In this document: in pieces, positions 11,401-20,107 of the stretch
Layout of the letters: the number at the start of each line of letters is the position of its first letter
How positions within the stretch are numbered: position 1 is the first letter of the stretch
Source: Diphasiastrum complanatum
Taxonomy: Eukaryota; Streptophyta; Lycopodiopsida; Lycopodiales; Lycopodiaceae
NCBI GenBank assembly: GCA_029204225.1
Contig: CM055099.1
Span: 51,107,298 to 51,171,297 of the forward strand
Length of the DNA stretch: 64,000 bases
Direction of reading: 5' to 3'
Notes under the pieces: model-generated
Told to the model about the DNA's origin: nothing
Databases searched by the model: none
Seen by the model: the letters and a program-made list of their open reading frames with translations, nothing else
Made by a program: the position numbers and the translations under genes

Positions 11401-12399
11401 GATGTTACAATCCTTCTAATTTATGTGGATGACATTATTTTAAGTGGAGGGAACAAGGAAGATATAGAAGATATCAAGAAAGCACTAAAAAAGGAATTTG
11501 AAGTGCATGATCTTGGTCTTTTGAGCTATATCTTAGGAATAGAAGTAATTAGAACTTCTCAAATCACTTTTATTTCACAAGAGAAGTATGCTATTTCTAT
11601 TCTCAATAGATTTCATATGGTAGATGCAAATCCTATTGATACACCTATGGAATCACATGTAAAGCTAACTATAAGAGGTAATGAAAGATCCTTCGAGGAC
11701 ATTACTCTCTATAGGAAGCTAATAGGTTCTCTTATATATCTAACCATCACAAGACCTGATTTATCTTATTGTGTTGGTAGATTAAGCCAATTCATGCAAG
11801 ATCCTAGCATAGAACATTGGAAACTAGGAAAGAGGATCTTGAGATACATCTCGGGAACAAAAGATTTTGGCATTGTTTATAGAGGCTCATCACCTAACTT
11901 ATTTGGTTTTTCAGATTCAGATTTTGCAGGAGACCTTATGGATAGAAAATCCATAAATGCACATGCTATTTTCATAGGTGATGGAGCTATCTCATGGATG
12001 TCGAAGAAACAAGCAACTATATCACTTTCTTCTAGTGAGGCCGAGTACAAAGCTTTGACATCATGCACAAAGGAGATGGTGTGGATCAAGAGGATGATTA
12101 TGGAGCTTCATTTGCTGGATTTTTCAGAGAGTCCAATCATCTTTTGTGACAACCTTTCAGCCCAAAGTCTAGCAAGCAATCCGGTTTTCCATGCAAGGAG
12201 CAAACATATCGAGGTGGCTTACCATTTTGTGAGAGAACAAGTGTTGGCAAAAGAGATCAAGCTTGAACATGTCCCATCAAAGGAATGTGTGGCTGATATC
12301 TTTACCAAAGCATTGGGAAAGGACTTATTTTTCAAGCATAGAACAAGTCTTGGTGTACTTTCTAAATCTATGCTAAAACTAGTTGAAGAGGGAGTGTGA
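8449..12399 (+). CDS. Element A gag-pol polyprotein
   Basis: A single 1316-residue frame encodes all proteins of a Ty1-copia element. The N-terminal gag domain (about 1-235) is followed by a CCHC zinc knuckle (C245, C248, H253, C258) that binds RNA. Aspartic protease has the active site DSGAT at D306. Integrase starts with an HHCC zinc region (H439 onward) and has a D503, D565, E601 triad with D-35-E spacing. Reverse transcriptase has YVDD at 992-995. RNase H has D1156 in SDSDFAGD and E1197 in SSSEAEYKAL. The ATG follows a leader resembling that of element B. The last codons, VEEGV and stop, run through the polypurine tract, and the stop overlaps the first bases of the 3' LTR. No internal stop or frameshift is seen. 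Length and domain order fit the family. Confidence 0.96.
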   Translation: MATNGGYMLESNDRLTSLNYSTWKVRMESLLEMNELMDIVVGVEERPLAPQEQLRYDKRAKKALHMIKMNVTNELIKEVGKCTSSSEAWEALKKVYESKSTSRVLTLRRQIFSCMQKKSENGHAFVLRVKALNDELACINDGINNEELVQVILNGLLDDHANLVQSYAIQKCLPSVGDLQEVLLAEEFRLQARVGASSTSQGGEEEAMFSKGKFKGKGKSNWSKGQDQGEHSTFGKKKDRSKLKCFYCGVKGHFASDCFKKKRDQGEKQTNLTIDEGGDELLSNDAFVMSSCLLANHGDIDPWWIDSGATSHMTYHKEYFSSLMAFDGDRKVIYTANDGECAIKGIGTIPISLSTNRNIELKDVLLIPSITKNLLSVSQMLDKGFKVEFDGDACLIKKGCSIIAKGKRQGKLFKLDACVVANQVGCMANEQMSIQEVWHKRMGHLNYKALEVIAKKEVVRGLPKSLTCLNHVCEECALSKSHRLPYTRSISRSKMPFSLLHSDIHGVTTISNGGAKMYVTFIDDFSRFCWVYLLKSKDEVFDVFVKFKVAIETQFTTKIKCLRSDNGGEYISNKFKAFCDEHGIKREYTCPRTPQQNGVAERKNRTLCESAKAMRLNANLPKPFWSDALLCANFLCNRWPSVVLEGKTPFEALFGTKPNVKFLRTFGCICYFNITLDDRTKEDPSSRKGIFVGYSEVSKAYRIYVPSIKKVFTSRDVIFDEGNIPKVVSSDDGVVATNVLDDNGVDDTLDVDVEEASSSQIPRRTPRHKVKPSRLTYDGKGKQVVDGSNYAFLTSFDVPSCVDEARQEEEWIQAMDLEFEALMKNNTWRLVELPKGKSAIGCKWIFKVKTNQDGSINKLKARLVAKGYAQEHGIDYEETFAPVAKMVSIRVIISLATLYGWDLWQLDISNAFLNGDLEEEVYMEQPESYVSHSKPNHVCFLQKSLYGLKQAPRSWYARLNSFLLSQNFTMSEYDHSLYFRISANDVTILLIYVDDIILSGGNKEDIEDIKKALKKEFEVHDLGLLSYILGIEVIRTSQITFISQEKYAISILNRFHMVDANPIDTPMESHVKLTIRGNERSFEDITLYRKLIGSLIYLTITRPDLSYCVGRLSQFMQDPSIEHWKLGKRILRYISGTKDFGIVYRGSSPNLFGFSDSDFAGDLMDRKSINAHAIFIGDGAISWMSKKQATISLSSSEAEYKALTSCTKEMVWIKRMIMELHLLDFSESPIIFCDNLSAQSLASNPVFHARSKHIEVAYHFVREQVLAKEIKLEHVPSKECVADIFTKALGKDLFFKHRTSLGVLSKSMLKLVEEGV
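12382..12394 (+). promoter_or_regulatory. Polypurine tract, element A
   Basis: GTTGAAGAGGGAG immediately before the 3' LTR primes plus-strand DNA synthesis. It is also the coding sequence for the last residues of pol. The same tract precedes the element B 3' LTR and the minus-strand LTR at 2924. Confidence 0.85.
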
Positions 12400-13047
12400 A
12401 AAATTGTCAACTAGTAGTATTTTCCTAACTTGAGATTTTGTAGGCCTATGGCCAAATAAAAGTTAGAGATAGGTTCATACATGTATGTAGAGGCCCAAAG
12501 TATGTGTACACTACTTTTGAGGTCACATTAATTAGAGGAGGTCGAGTGTGGAGCTCTTCTATTGGCTCATAATTTGGTGCATTCCTATTTGACCAAATTT
12601 CTAGGTATATGGGTGAATCCTATTGGACCCCAATTTTAGCCTATCATAAGACAAGTGGCCAAGAGGCACTATGGCTGCTATAAATAGCCATCTCCACGAG
12701 TATGTACACATCTCATTTTCATTCTATTGAATGAATGTTATGCTCTTTGAAGGTCCATCTTCTTCTCTCTCACTTTTTTGTTCATATCTTGCATTCTAGC
12801 CACTAGAATTGTGATTTCTTTGTTGCTATGGCTTCACACGTGTGAAATGCAGGTTGTAGGCTCTGAAGTACGGACAGGGACAGCAAGTTTCTGTTTGTGG
12901 AAGCTTATGATCAGATTTTGATGTTTAGTTGATGTTTAGTATGCTTAACATCACAATTTCTATCATTTTTTCAATCTAGATGTGCATAACTTCCATGGCC
13001 AAGATCTTTATGAAACTTTAGCATCTTTTGGATCTGAGTTTTTCACA
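12395..13047 (+). repeat. Element A 3' LTR
   Basis: 653 bases, no difference seen from the 5' LTR, followed by the target duplication ATATG. Confidence 0.96.
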
Positions 13048-13052
13048 ATATG

Positions 13053-13421
13053 CTCAACATAGGTCGGCTCCCAACTTATGTTGAGCATAAGTTGAGTGTA
13101 GACCTATGCTCAGCATAGGTCCAAAGCGGACATAACTCAACATAGGTCGGCTCTCGACTTATGCTGAGCATAAGTCGAGAGCCGACCTATGCTGAGCATA
13201 GATTGAGCATAGGTCCACATCAATTGAGAGAATATCAGGTGAGAGGATAGCAAATGAGATTTGTCTTTGTTTGTTTTGTGTCTCATTTCATAAGAGCATA
13301 AGTCGAGAGCCGACCTATGCTGAGCATAGATTGAGCATAGGTCCACATCAATTGAGAGAATATCAGGTGAGAGGATAGCAAATGAGATTTGTCTTTGTTT
13401 GTTTTGTGTCTCATTTCATAA
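13053..13421. repeat. Palindrome array (right half) with an exact 128-base tandem duplication
   Basis: Continues the array cut by element A, with further ATGCTGAGCAT-type palindromes near 13078, 13107, 13160 and 13189. Bases 13166-13293 and 13294-13421 appear to be identical tandem copies, starting GAGCATAAGTCGAGAGCC and ending TCTCATTTCATAA. The exactness suggests that the duplication is recent. Confidence 0.88.
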
Positions 13422-13450
13422 ATCCTTGTTTATTTTTTTCAGACATTCAA

Positions 13451-13605
13451 ATGGCTCAGCCAAAAGTTCGTTCGCCTATAAACCCTTCGAACCTTCAGAA
13501 AGTAGACATAACTAAGCACATGTTTTACTTTACCAAGGGTTGTGATGGCCAAAAACTCACTGACCTCTTCTTTTGGACTACTGATACTTCGGACAAAGGG
13601 CCGTC
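13451..13605 (+). CDS. 5' part of an unrecognised ORF, cut off by an LTR
   Basis: ATG at 13451 (MAQPKVRSPINPSNLQKVDI) follows a good acceptor-like TTTATTTTTTTCAG at about 13428-13441, so there may be a 5' UTR intron. About 51 native codons remain before family D LTR sequence begins at 13606; the open frame runs on only to an early stop in the LTR. Ordinary amino-acid composition and the splice context suggest a real coding start. I do not recognise it. Its arrangement (palindromes, acceptor, ATG, then D LTR) parallels 27161-28095, where a different ORF is cut by the same LTR family. Confidence 0.4.
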
Positions 13606-13955
13606 TGGTGGATTATTCTCTTTCCTACTAATCGACTAATCAGTTTTTAATCTTCATCCAACTATTTATCCAGTTCTGCAGATTTTCTCGTGTTTTTATA
13701 CAATCTACAAAATTTTTACACAGTCTGTAGAAATACACGGAGTTTGACAACAATGTCAAGTTTTCACTCTCTACAAAACCCGATAGTGTCGCTTTTTGCC
13801 ACAGTCAATAACACTGTAAAAAATCATGTCAAGAATTACGTGTAAAAATGCAATGTCATCTTTTTCGCATTTTGACACCTGTCAGGATTTGCAAGTAAAA
13901 ATGCAGTGTCGCATTTTTTGCATTTTTGTTAAGGAAATGATTTTGGCATGATCAA
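13606..13955 (+). repeat. Family D LTR fragment (5' portion)
   Basis: Begins TGGTGGATTATTCTC and aligns with 28095-28440 (TATTGGATTATTCTC). Shared text includes CTACTAATCGACTAATC and repeated GTGTCGCATTTTT-type motifs. It breaks off near 13955 into copia pol sequence, so the rest of the LTR and the gag have been deleted. Confidence 0.75.
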
Positions 13956-13959
13956 TTCA

Positions 13960-14200
13960 AACTACTGTCAAAAGTCTTGTATGTTCCTAAACTCTCTACA
14001 AATCTATTATTAGTAAGTAGAATTACAGATTTAGGTCATAGGGTGGAGTTTGAGTCTGATCAATGTAGAATTATTGATAGGAGTAATAGGATCCTTGCAC
14101 TCGGCAAGAGGAATGGATACTTATATAGATTGGCACATTGTTATTCTGATTCTAGTCAAGCCTTGAAAACCTTAGTTCTTTTCAATAAAGCATTACTATG
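13960..14200 (+). pseudogene. Family D copia pol fragment, protease end to pre-integrase
   Basis: The frame from about 13977 reads YVPKLSTNLLLVSRITDLGH, the typical copia segment between the protease active site and the integrase zinc region. It is interrupted at 14200 by element N and resumes at 23645 with WHHRLGHLNYASILNMSR. The target duplication CTATG (14196-14200) belongs to N. The upstream half of protease and all of gag are missing. Confidence 0.8.
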
Positions 14201-15199
14201 TGTTGTAAAGCTACCTTTACAAGCTTTACTTCCGGCGCCATCGGCGCTAGCTATGTCCCCGGCGCCAGCAGCGCCTCTGCTGCTCCCAGCGCCACTGTGA
14301 CCAGAATCCAGCCGGCGCCAAGTTCCTATAGCTGAAAATCTTTGATCGGTTCTAGCGGAGTCCAGAGAGCTCAGATCGATGTGCAATCACCTCACACGAT
14401 CTAGGCATGATTAAAGGAAGCATGGGGATCAGTAAAATCTAGAGAGAGAAAATGACTTTCTAGAAAGAAAAAATTCTAGAGAGAGAAAAATGTGCTTTAC
14501 CAGCTTGGGTAGAGTGCTTGGTATGAGGGGGGGTGCCGAATCACACCAATACTATAGGGGAGTGCGGGTTGCGACTCAGGGCGAGCTCCAACCAAGTCTC
14601 AGCCTCCCTTGCTGGAATGTTGTCATGGCTCTCGCCTTGGCATGCTAGCGCCCCAGAGACTAGGGTCGGTCACACAGTTGAAATGTAACCTTCTCAGATT
14701 TATCAATAAAGTGGGATTTTTCTCAAACTGACTCTGATTACCTTCTGGGTTTCAGTGTTCAGTAAAAGCGCCAGTTGTAAGGCCGCTTCCAAATTTTTAA
14801 GTCGGCACATAGCTGAGGGTCGTATCCCGGGACGCCAGCGGTATGCCGTCGGGACCATTCGGTCCGTGGCGCCAGCGGTATGCTATCGGGACCATTTGGT
14901 CCAGGAACTGGTTGTTTCCATATCTGTCGTGGCTTGTAGTTCTGAGTGTTCCTTGCATGAACGTGAATGGGTTAAGCTCTTGGGGAACGGGCTCTAACCT
15001 GTCGGCTGAGTTGGATGGCTTGCTTGGGTGGAAGTTACTTGTTTATGGCTGTCCAGTCTGGCGTGGCGCCAGGTTGGCTTCCAGCACTCGTGACGAAGCT
15101 TTCAGTTGGTTAAGTCTGATGTAAGTCAGACCGCTTGCTTGGAATGGATGTTACTCGTTTGTAACGAAGCTTCGAGTTGGTTAAGTTTGATGTATGTCG
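14201..15199 (+). repeat. Element N 5' LTR, left part
   Basis: Starts TGTTGTAAAGCTACC and is rich in GGCGCC-type strings near its start. It is interrupted by element B at 15199/15200 (target duplication TGTCG) and continues at 20760-20976, ending CCTGCGCTACA. Its 3' part holds diverged internal repeats built on GCTTGCTTGG ... GTTGGTTAAGT. The short ORFs inside it are not conserved in the other LTR copy and are not called. Confidence 0.88.
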
Positions 15200-15846
15200 T
15201 GTGAAAATTGTCAACATTTCCTTGTCTAGTTTTAGGCCAAAATTGCTAAAAATGGCACATAGTTTAGGATCTGACTTTTCACACGTGTGAAACAGGTCTA
15301 GATATTTTTAGTAAGTGTATTTTTTCAGTATGAAGAAGTGTCAAACTTCAAGACCTTCGAAATGAGTCCATTTTCATGTATTTTGGACATATATGCCAAT
15401 TTTACCTATATAGGGCATATTTTAGGTAAGGAGGGTCTAGAGAGAGGAGAGAGAGTCATCTCTCTCAGCTATATATAGCAGGTAGGCCGTGGAGAAACAG
15501 GTTGGAGCAGATCCATTGTATTCATTTGCTTAATGAGAGATTTTTCTATTGGGTTCTCCTTCCATTGTTGGCATTGTGTAGTGATTGAGTTCAAGCTTTG
15601 TGTGTATGATCTTAGGTGCTTTCCAAAAGTGGTAGGCTGATGTATTATGGACTGTATAATGCTATTTTGGGCCGCACTTGATGTTTATGGAAGTTTCCAT
15701 TTGTGATAAATGCTTTTTGATCAAGTTCTTTGCATTCTAGGTAGCATAGAATGTGTTGCCAATTCCTAGCTTATGTAGTTTGGAGTGCAAGCATTCAAGC
15801 CAATGATCTTGGAGTTTAGATCCACTTAGGATCTGTATTTTTCACA
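15200..15846 (+). repeat. Element B 5' LTR
   Basis: Starts TGTGAAAATTGTCAAC and ends TGTATTTTTCACA. TTCACACGTGTGAA lies at 15278-15291 and a TATA box, TATATATA, at about 15470-15477. Apart from its ends and the palindrome it does not resemble the element A LTR. Confidence 0.95.
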
Positions 15847-15858
15847 TGGTATCAGAGC
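15847..15858 (+). promoter_or_regulatory. Primer binding site, element B
   Basis: TGGTATCAGAGC directly follows the LTR, identical to that of element A. Confidence 0.92.
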
Positions 15859-16134
15859 TGGTTGGCTTCTATTTACAGTAAGTATTCCATTTTTGGTGAT
15901 ATTTGGATGTTTGATCAAGTTCTAGCATGATTTTGCATTGCTTTGTTGATCAAATCTTACTAACCTTTGTTTTGTGAGTTGAACTTGTGGATCAAAAGCA
16001 TATTTCAGGTCTATTGAAGATCAGAGGCTGAAAAGAAACTATTTTGGATCAGATCATAACACCTAATCATTTGTGATTGTGAGGCTTGTGCATATTCAAT
16101 ACTAACAATGTTCTTTTCAATCCTATTGTTGACA

Positions 16135-16285
16135 ATCTCCATTCTTGGATGAACACTCTCCTTAAGTGGATGAAACTTCTCCTTAAGTGGATGACAAATG
16201 CTCTTTTGAGTGAGTTGTAATTCTCCTAAAGGCTGAGCAAAGCTCCCATTTGGATGAAAGATCCCCTTTTTTGGGTGAACATATT
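16135..16285 (+). repeat. Short tandem repeats in element B leader
   Basis: About five imperfect copies of a ~20-base unit near TGGATGAAACTTCTCCTTAAG. The period is not constant. It lies in the untranslated leader, between the primer site and gag. Confidence 0.65.
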
Positions 16286-16359
16286 GTAAGCTCCATTGTG
16301 AAGAGCATATTGTAAAGATTGTCATCAATTTTGGCATAATTTTTGGTGTACTTTGTTGA

Positions 16360-16890
16360 GCATGTAAGTAACTCTCCTTATGTAATTTGATTGGAGCATT
16401 TGCTGGAAGGTGTTAACCATTATGCAAGTGTGTTTTCAGGTTCTTAACAGGTTGAGGAACATTCTCATGTGAAGTGATCTTAGATCTACATCTAAACACC
16501 AAATTTTGACAAGATAGTGAAGCTAGTCTTGTGATTCACTAAGTGTGCTCATTCATTCACCTCTAAATCTTGTATTTATCACTTGCTGGAGTTTATAAAC
16601 TTTTAGAAGTGTGGTTTACATGTGGTTTTACAGGTTGAATCAATATCTTAGTGTGGTGATCATATGTTGATCAAGTTTGTTCATTACTAGGTAATTTTGG
16701 CATCCTAGTTTTGGGTATTTTCTAAGAATGCAAGTAACTCTTCACACCATAACTTGATTTGGTCACTTGCTGGAAAGTTTGAGAGCTTAAGCAAGAGTGT
16801 GTTCAGGTTGGTTTGAGTTTGTAATCCATTCTTAGTGTGCACAAAGTGTTGCATGTGTTTCAATCTTCCTTTCTATGCTTGAAAGCCAAA
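16360..16890 (+). repeat. Three diverged ~180-base repeats in element B leader
   Basis: Copies at about 16365-16550, 16555-16720 and 16730-16890 share GCAAGTAACTCT, CACTTGCTGGAA, AAGTGTG, TTTCAGGTT and ATTCTTAGTGTG. The CAGGTT strings resemble splice acceptors followed by purines, so leader splicing is possible but unproven. Confidence 0.6.
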
Positions 16891-17019
16891 TAGTTTCAAG
16901 ATAGAGGTCATTTAGGGTTCTAAATCTTTTAAGATCTTCTCCTTCTTCATTTATTGAGAGAAAGGAGAGTGCTAGGTGCATTAGAACAGAGCCTAAGGAC
17001 ACAAGAAGATTTTAGCATC

Positions 17020-20000
17020 ATGACATCCAATGGTGGAATCATGTTGGAAGCTAAAGAGAGGTTAAACTCTACAAACTATTCAACTTGGAAAGTGAGGATG
17101 GAGTCTTTACTAGAGTTGAATGAGCTAATGGATATAGTTGTGGGAATTGAAGAAAGACCTCTAATTCTTCAAGAGCAACTAAATTTTGATAGAAGGGCTA
17201 AAAGAGCCTTACATATCATAAAGATGAATGTTACCAATGAACTTCTTAAAGAAGTTGGTAAATGTACTTCTTCAAGTGAAGCATGGAATGCTTTGAAGAA
17301 GATCTATGAGTCCAAATCCACATCTAGGGTTCTCACCCTAAGAAGGCAAATCTTCCAAAGTTGTCAAAGAGAGGGAGAGAGTGCACATTCATTTGTCTTG
17401 AAGGTTAAATCCTTGAATGATGATCTAGCATGCATAGATGAAAGCATAAAGGATGGGGAACTAGTTCAAGTCATGTTGAATGGTTTGCTTGATGAACATT
17501 CTAACCTTGTACAATGCTTTGCTATACAAAAGTCCTTGCCAAGTGTCAATGACTTGCAAGAGATCTTGGTGGCTGAAGAGCATAGGTTGCAAGCCAAAGG
17601 TGGTGGTGCATCAACACAAGGTGGAGATGAAGAAGCTCTTTTCACAAAGGGCAAGTTCAAAGGCAAGTGGTCCAAGCAAGGTAGTTTGGAGCATGGAAAG
17701 CATTCTTCTTCTTTGCAAAGTAGGAAGCAAGATAAGTCCAAGTTCAAATGTTTTTATTGTGGGATAAAAGGACATTTTGCAAATGAATGCCATAAGAAAC
17801 AAAATGCTAGATCTAGGTTGAGATCTAATGTACTTCTTGGAGATGATAATTGTTGTGCTAACTTGGCAAGCTTTGGTGAATCTATGGTCAATTTTTTGGA
17901 TCCATTGGATCTTGAAGATGGACTAGTGCTACCTACTAGTCAAATGGAGTCATGTGGAGCTAAATTAGCATCATGTTTGTACTCTTCTACTCATGGACTT
18001 CCAAGGCTTGGTGGTTCTTCAATGGTGCTAGATGGCAAGTGCAAAAATGGAAAAGGTAAGGAAGGAGCTAACTTCATCAATGGAGTTGATGAAGATTCTT
18101 CTTTGGAAGTGATTGTTGCTAATGACTTGTTTGTTCATATGGAAAAAGATGGAGATGCTAAGTGTCATTCTTTGCAAGAAGATGGTTGTTCTTCTAATTC
18201 TTTTCATATTGATGTATGTAATCATGTGGGAAAAGATGATGGTGCTTTGAGCATGCTTGAAGGAAATGGTTCTTTTACATCTTTTTGTGATAAAGTCATT
18301 TGTGCAACAAGTGGTGTCACATTTCTTCATAAAAAGAGTAGATCAAAGGTTTCTATCATGAGACTTGGTGAGGGAGATCACAAGTCAAAAGGAAGAGAAG
18401 TATGTGAAGTGTTCAAAGTAGGATGTACTTTGAATGATGTTTTTATGAACGATAGTGAGGAAGAATCATTATCATATGACTCATTACCTAAATCATTGAG
18501 TAGAAGTTCATGTTTGAAAAGAGAGAGTACTTCAATCACTCTTATGTTGAAGGTACTAAGGATTCTTTTCTTGGCTTCTAATATTCAAGAGTCTTCTACT
18601 TCTTATGGTGCAACTATCAAGAGGGAGGTTTCTAACTTTTGTGGTGCTAGCATTAAGAGGGAGTCTTGTGAAGGAAAGGGCAATGGAAGAGTGGTTCTTG
18701 GGAAGATCCAAAGCATGGATCTAACATCTCTTCATCAACTCAAAGCATTCTATGATTGTGGTGGATTGTTCATTCATGGTCAAGATGGCAAAAGGTTGGT
18801 TGAAGAAGACTACATGGAGCAACTCAAGTGGCAACTTCTTCAAGGCAAGGGAGATATCATTGGTGAGCTTATTGAGGTTTGTTATGAACTCAAGAGGGCT
18901 GTTTTGATTAGGTTTGATACTCATCTTCACCTACTCTACTTCATGTTAAATGGAAATGTTGGAATCTATCTTTTGGTTTATGATGGTGGCATTGTTTTCA
19001 CTAACTATAGTGAAGGGTCAAATTTGAGCATTGATGAGATCTTGTGGGATCTTAATCATGTGTTTGAGAGGGAGTATCTTCAGAGTTTCAGATCTGAAGA
19101 TGTTCACATATGCAAGATCTTTGATGTCTTATTGGAAGATCAAGAGGTTGATCTTGGATTGCTTCATCAACACCAAGAGACAAGTGGCAATTCGAAGCTA
19201 GTGAAAAGCATCAAAGAAGAGACAAATGGTCAAGGCATTTTGGATCTGTTTTTACAGGTTCTTGAAGGTTCAAGTAAGGTCTTTGGAGCTGCAAGGAAGT
19301 GTCTTCTTACTCTACCTCACTTGCCTAATCTCATGTATGAACATTGTTATGTCAATGTGTTGAAATTGTCAAATTTCAATAAAACTAGTTCCATAGTTTT
19401 GCATCCTTTGGATCTTGGAGATGGAATAGTTATCATTGCTGGTTTGTATAATCAAGTACATGAATTCATTCAGATCTTGAAAGGTATTGAAGTGGTCAAT
19501 ATGTTTTCTTTTGAACAAAGTTCAAGATCTAGTATTCTAGTGTTGGCAAATTGGCAACTTGTTGACATTGTAGGATCAAGCGTTGTGTGCAAATCTTGTG
19601 GAGGTACTTCAAGTATTTCAAGTTCAGGTTTTGGTCATTCAAATGGAGTAGGGAACACATCTTTTTGGCATTCATTCACTCAAAGGCTTTCATGGATTGA
19701 AGATCTACAAAGGCAAGGTGGTGATGGAAGTTCATTCATGGAGATACATGTTGCATTCACTATATGTATAGTGAAATGTGGAGGAGGCATGCAAACACTT
19801 GTTGATCACTTTCATTTACAACTTGTTTGCTGCTATTTTACAGAGAAACCAGAGATGGATACATGGAGGAATTCATTAATTGAGATTCTATGTTCTTTAA
19901 CATGTACCATTTTTATGATTCTATGTAAAATTGATGTAAGAAATAGTGAAGCATCCTATATGGACACTATTATCTATATCAATTATGTTGTGTCCTATTT

Positions 20001-20094
20001 TGTACATATTAGGATCCTTGAGAAGAGATCTATTCTGATGATGGAGATCATTCTTAAGTTGGAACAAAGTAGTGTTGTAAAACTAGCAAGTTAA
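17020..20094 (+). CDS. Element B polyprotein: copia gag fused to ~760 residues of unknown function
   Basis: I start at 17020 (MTSNGGIMLEA...) because it aligns with the gag start of element A; the open frame extends 22 codons further upstream. Total length is 1024 residues. Residues 1-235 align with A gag at roughly 70% identity by eye, and the CCHC zinc knuckle is at C244, C247, H252, C257. After residue ~262 no DSGA, HHCC, D-D-35-E, YVDD or RNase H motif is found. The rest includes an acidic/Ser-rich section, a central region with long hydrophobic runs (for example LIRFDTHLHLLYFMLNGNVG), a motif repeated as PLDLEDGLV (P295) and PLDLGDGIV (P796), and hydrophobic C-terminal segments near 955-970 and 984-1001. 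No stop interrupts it, which random AT-rich DNA would not allow. Function is unknown. Confidence 0.88.
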   Translation: MTSNGGIMLEAKERLNSTNYSTWKVRMESLLELNELMDIVVGIEERPLILQEQLNFDRRAKRALHIIKMNVTNELLKEVGKCTSSSEAWNALKKIYESKSTSRVLTLRRQIFQSCQREGESAHSFVLKVKSLNDDLACIDESIKDGELVQVMLNGLLDEHSNLVQCFAIQKSLPSVNDLQEILVAEEHRLQAKGGGASTQGGDEEALFTKGKFKGKWSKQGSLEHGKHSSSLQSRKQDKSKFKCFYCGIKGHFANECHKKQNARSRLRSNVLLGDDNCCANLASFGESMVNFLDPLDLEDGLVLPTSQMESCGAKLASCLYSSTHGLPRLGGSSMVLDGKCKNGKGKEGANFINGVDEDSSLEVIVANDLFVHMEKDGDAKCHSLQEDGCSSNSFHIDVCNHVGKDDGALSMLEGNGSFTSFCDKVICATSGVTFLHKKSRSKVSIMRLGEGDHKSKGREVCEVFKVGCTLNDVFMNDSEEESLSYDSLPKSLSRSSCLKRESTSITLMLKVLRILFLASNIQESSTSYGATIKREVSNFCGASIKRESCEGKGNGRVVLGKIQSMDLTSLHQLKAFYDCGGLFIHGQDGKRLVEEDYMEQLKWQLLQGKGDIIGELIEVCYELKRAVLIRFDTHLHLLYFMLNGNVGIYLLVYDGGIVFTNYSEGSNLSIDEILWDLNHVFEREYLQSFRSEDVHICKIFDVLLEDQEVDLGLLHQHQETSGNSKLVKSIKEETNGQGILDLFLQVLEGSSKVFGAARKCLLTLPHLPNLMYEHCYVNVLKLSNFNKTSSIVLHPLDLGDGIVIIAGLYNQVHEFIQILKGIEVVNMFSFEQSSRSSILVLANWQLVDIVGSSVVCKSCGGTSSISSSGFGHSNGVGNTSFWHSFTQRLSWIEDLQRQGGDGSSFMEIHVAFTICIVKCGGGMQTLVDHFHLQLVCCYFTEKPEMDTWRNSLIEILCSLTCTIFMILCKIDVRNSEASYMDTIIYINYVVSYFVHIRILEKRSILMMEIILKLEQSSVVKLAS

Positions 20095-20095
20095 G

Positions 20096-20107
20096 TTGAA
20101 GAGGGAG
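20096..20107 (+). promoter_or_regulatory. Polypurine tract, element B
   Basis: TTGAAGAGGGAG before the 3' LTR, the same as in element A. Here it lies just after the stop codon rather than inside the frame. Confidence 0.85.

Larger units (their letters stand above)
7182..13052 (+). mobile_element. Element A: intact Ty1-copia retrotransposon with its 5-base target duplication
   Basis: The element proper is 7187-13047, flanked by the duplication ATATG at 7182-7186 and 13048-13052. LTRs of 653 bases each show no difference that I could find by eye, so insertion is recent. Parts in order are 5' LTR, primer site, ~600-base leader, one uninterrupted gag-pol frame, polypurine tract and 3' LTR. It sits inside the palindrome array. 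All catalytic motifs are present, so it may be autonomous, and it is the plausible protein donor for element B, whose gag, leader and LTR ends are closely similar. Confidence 0.95.

Noticed and set aside
14755-15124. Short ORFs in the element N LTR, with counterparts near 23040-23718
   Set aside because: They lie in LTR sequence, are not protein-like, and only recur because the LTR is duplicated.
16011-16337. 108-codon minus-strand frame with repeated HP-K-E words
   Set aside because: It is the complement of the short tandem repeats in the element B leader.
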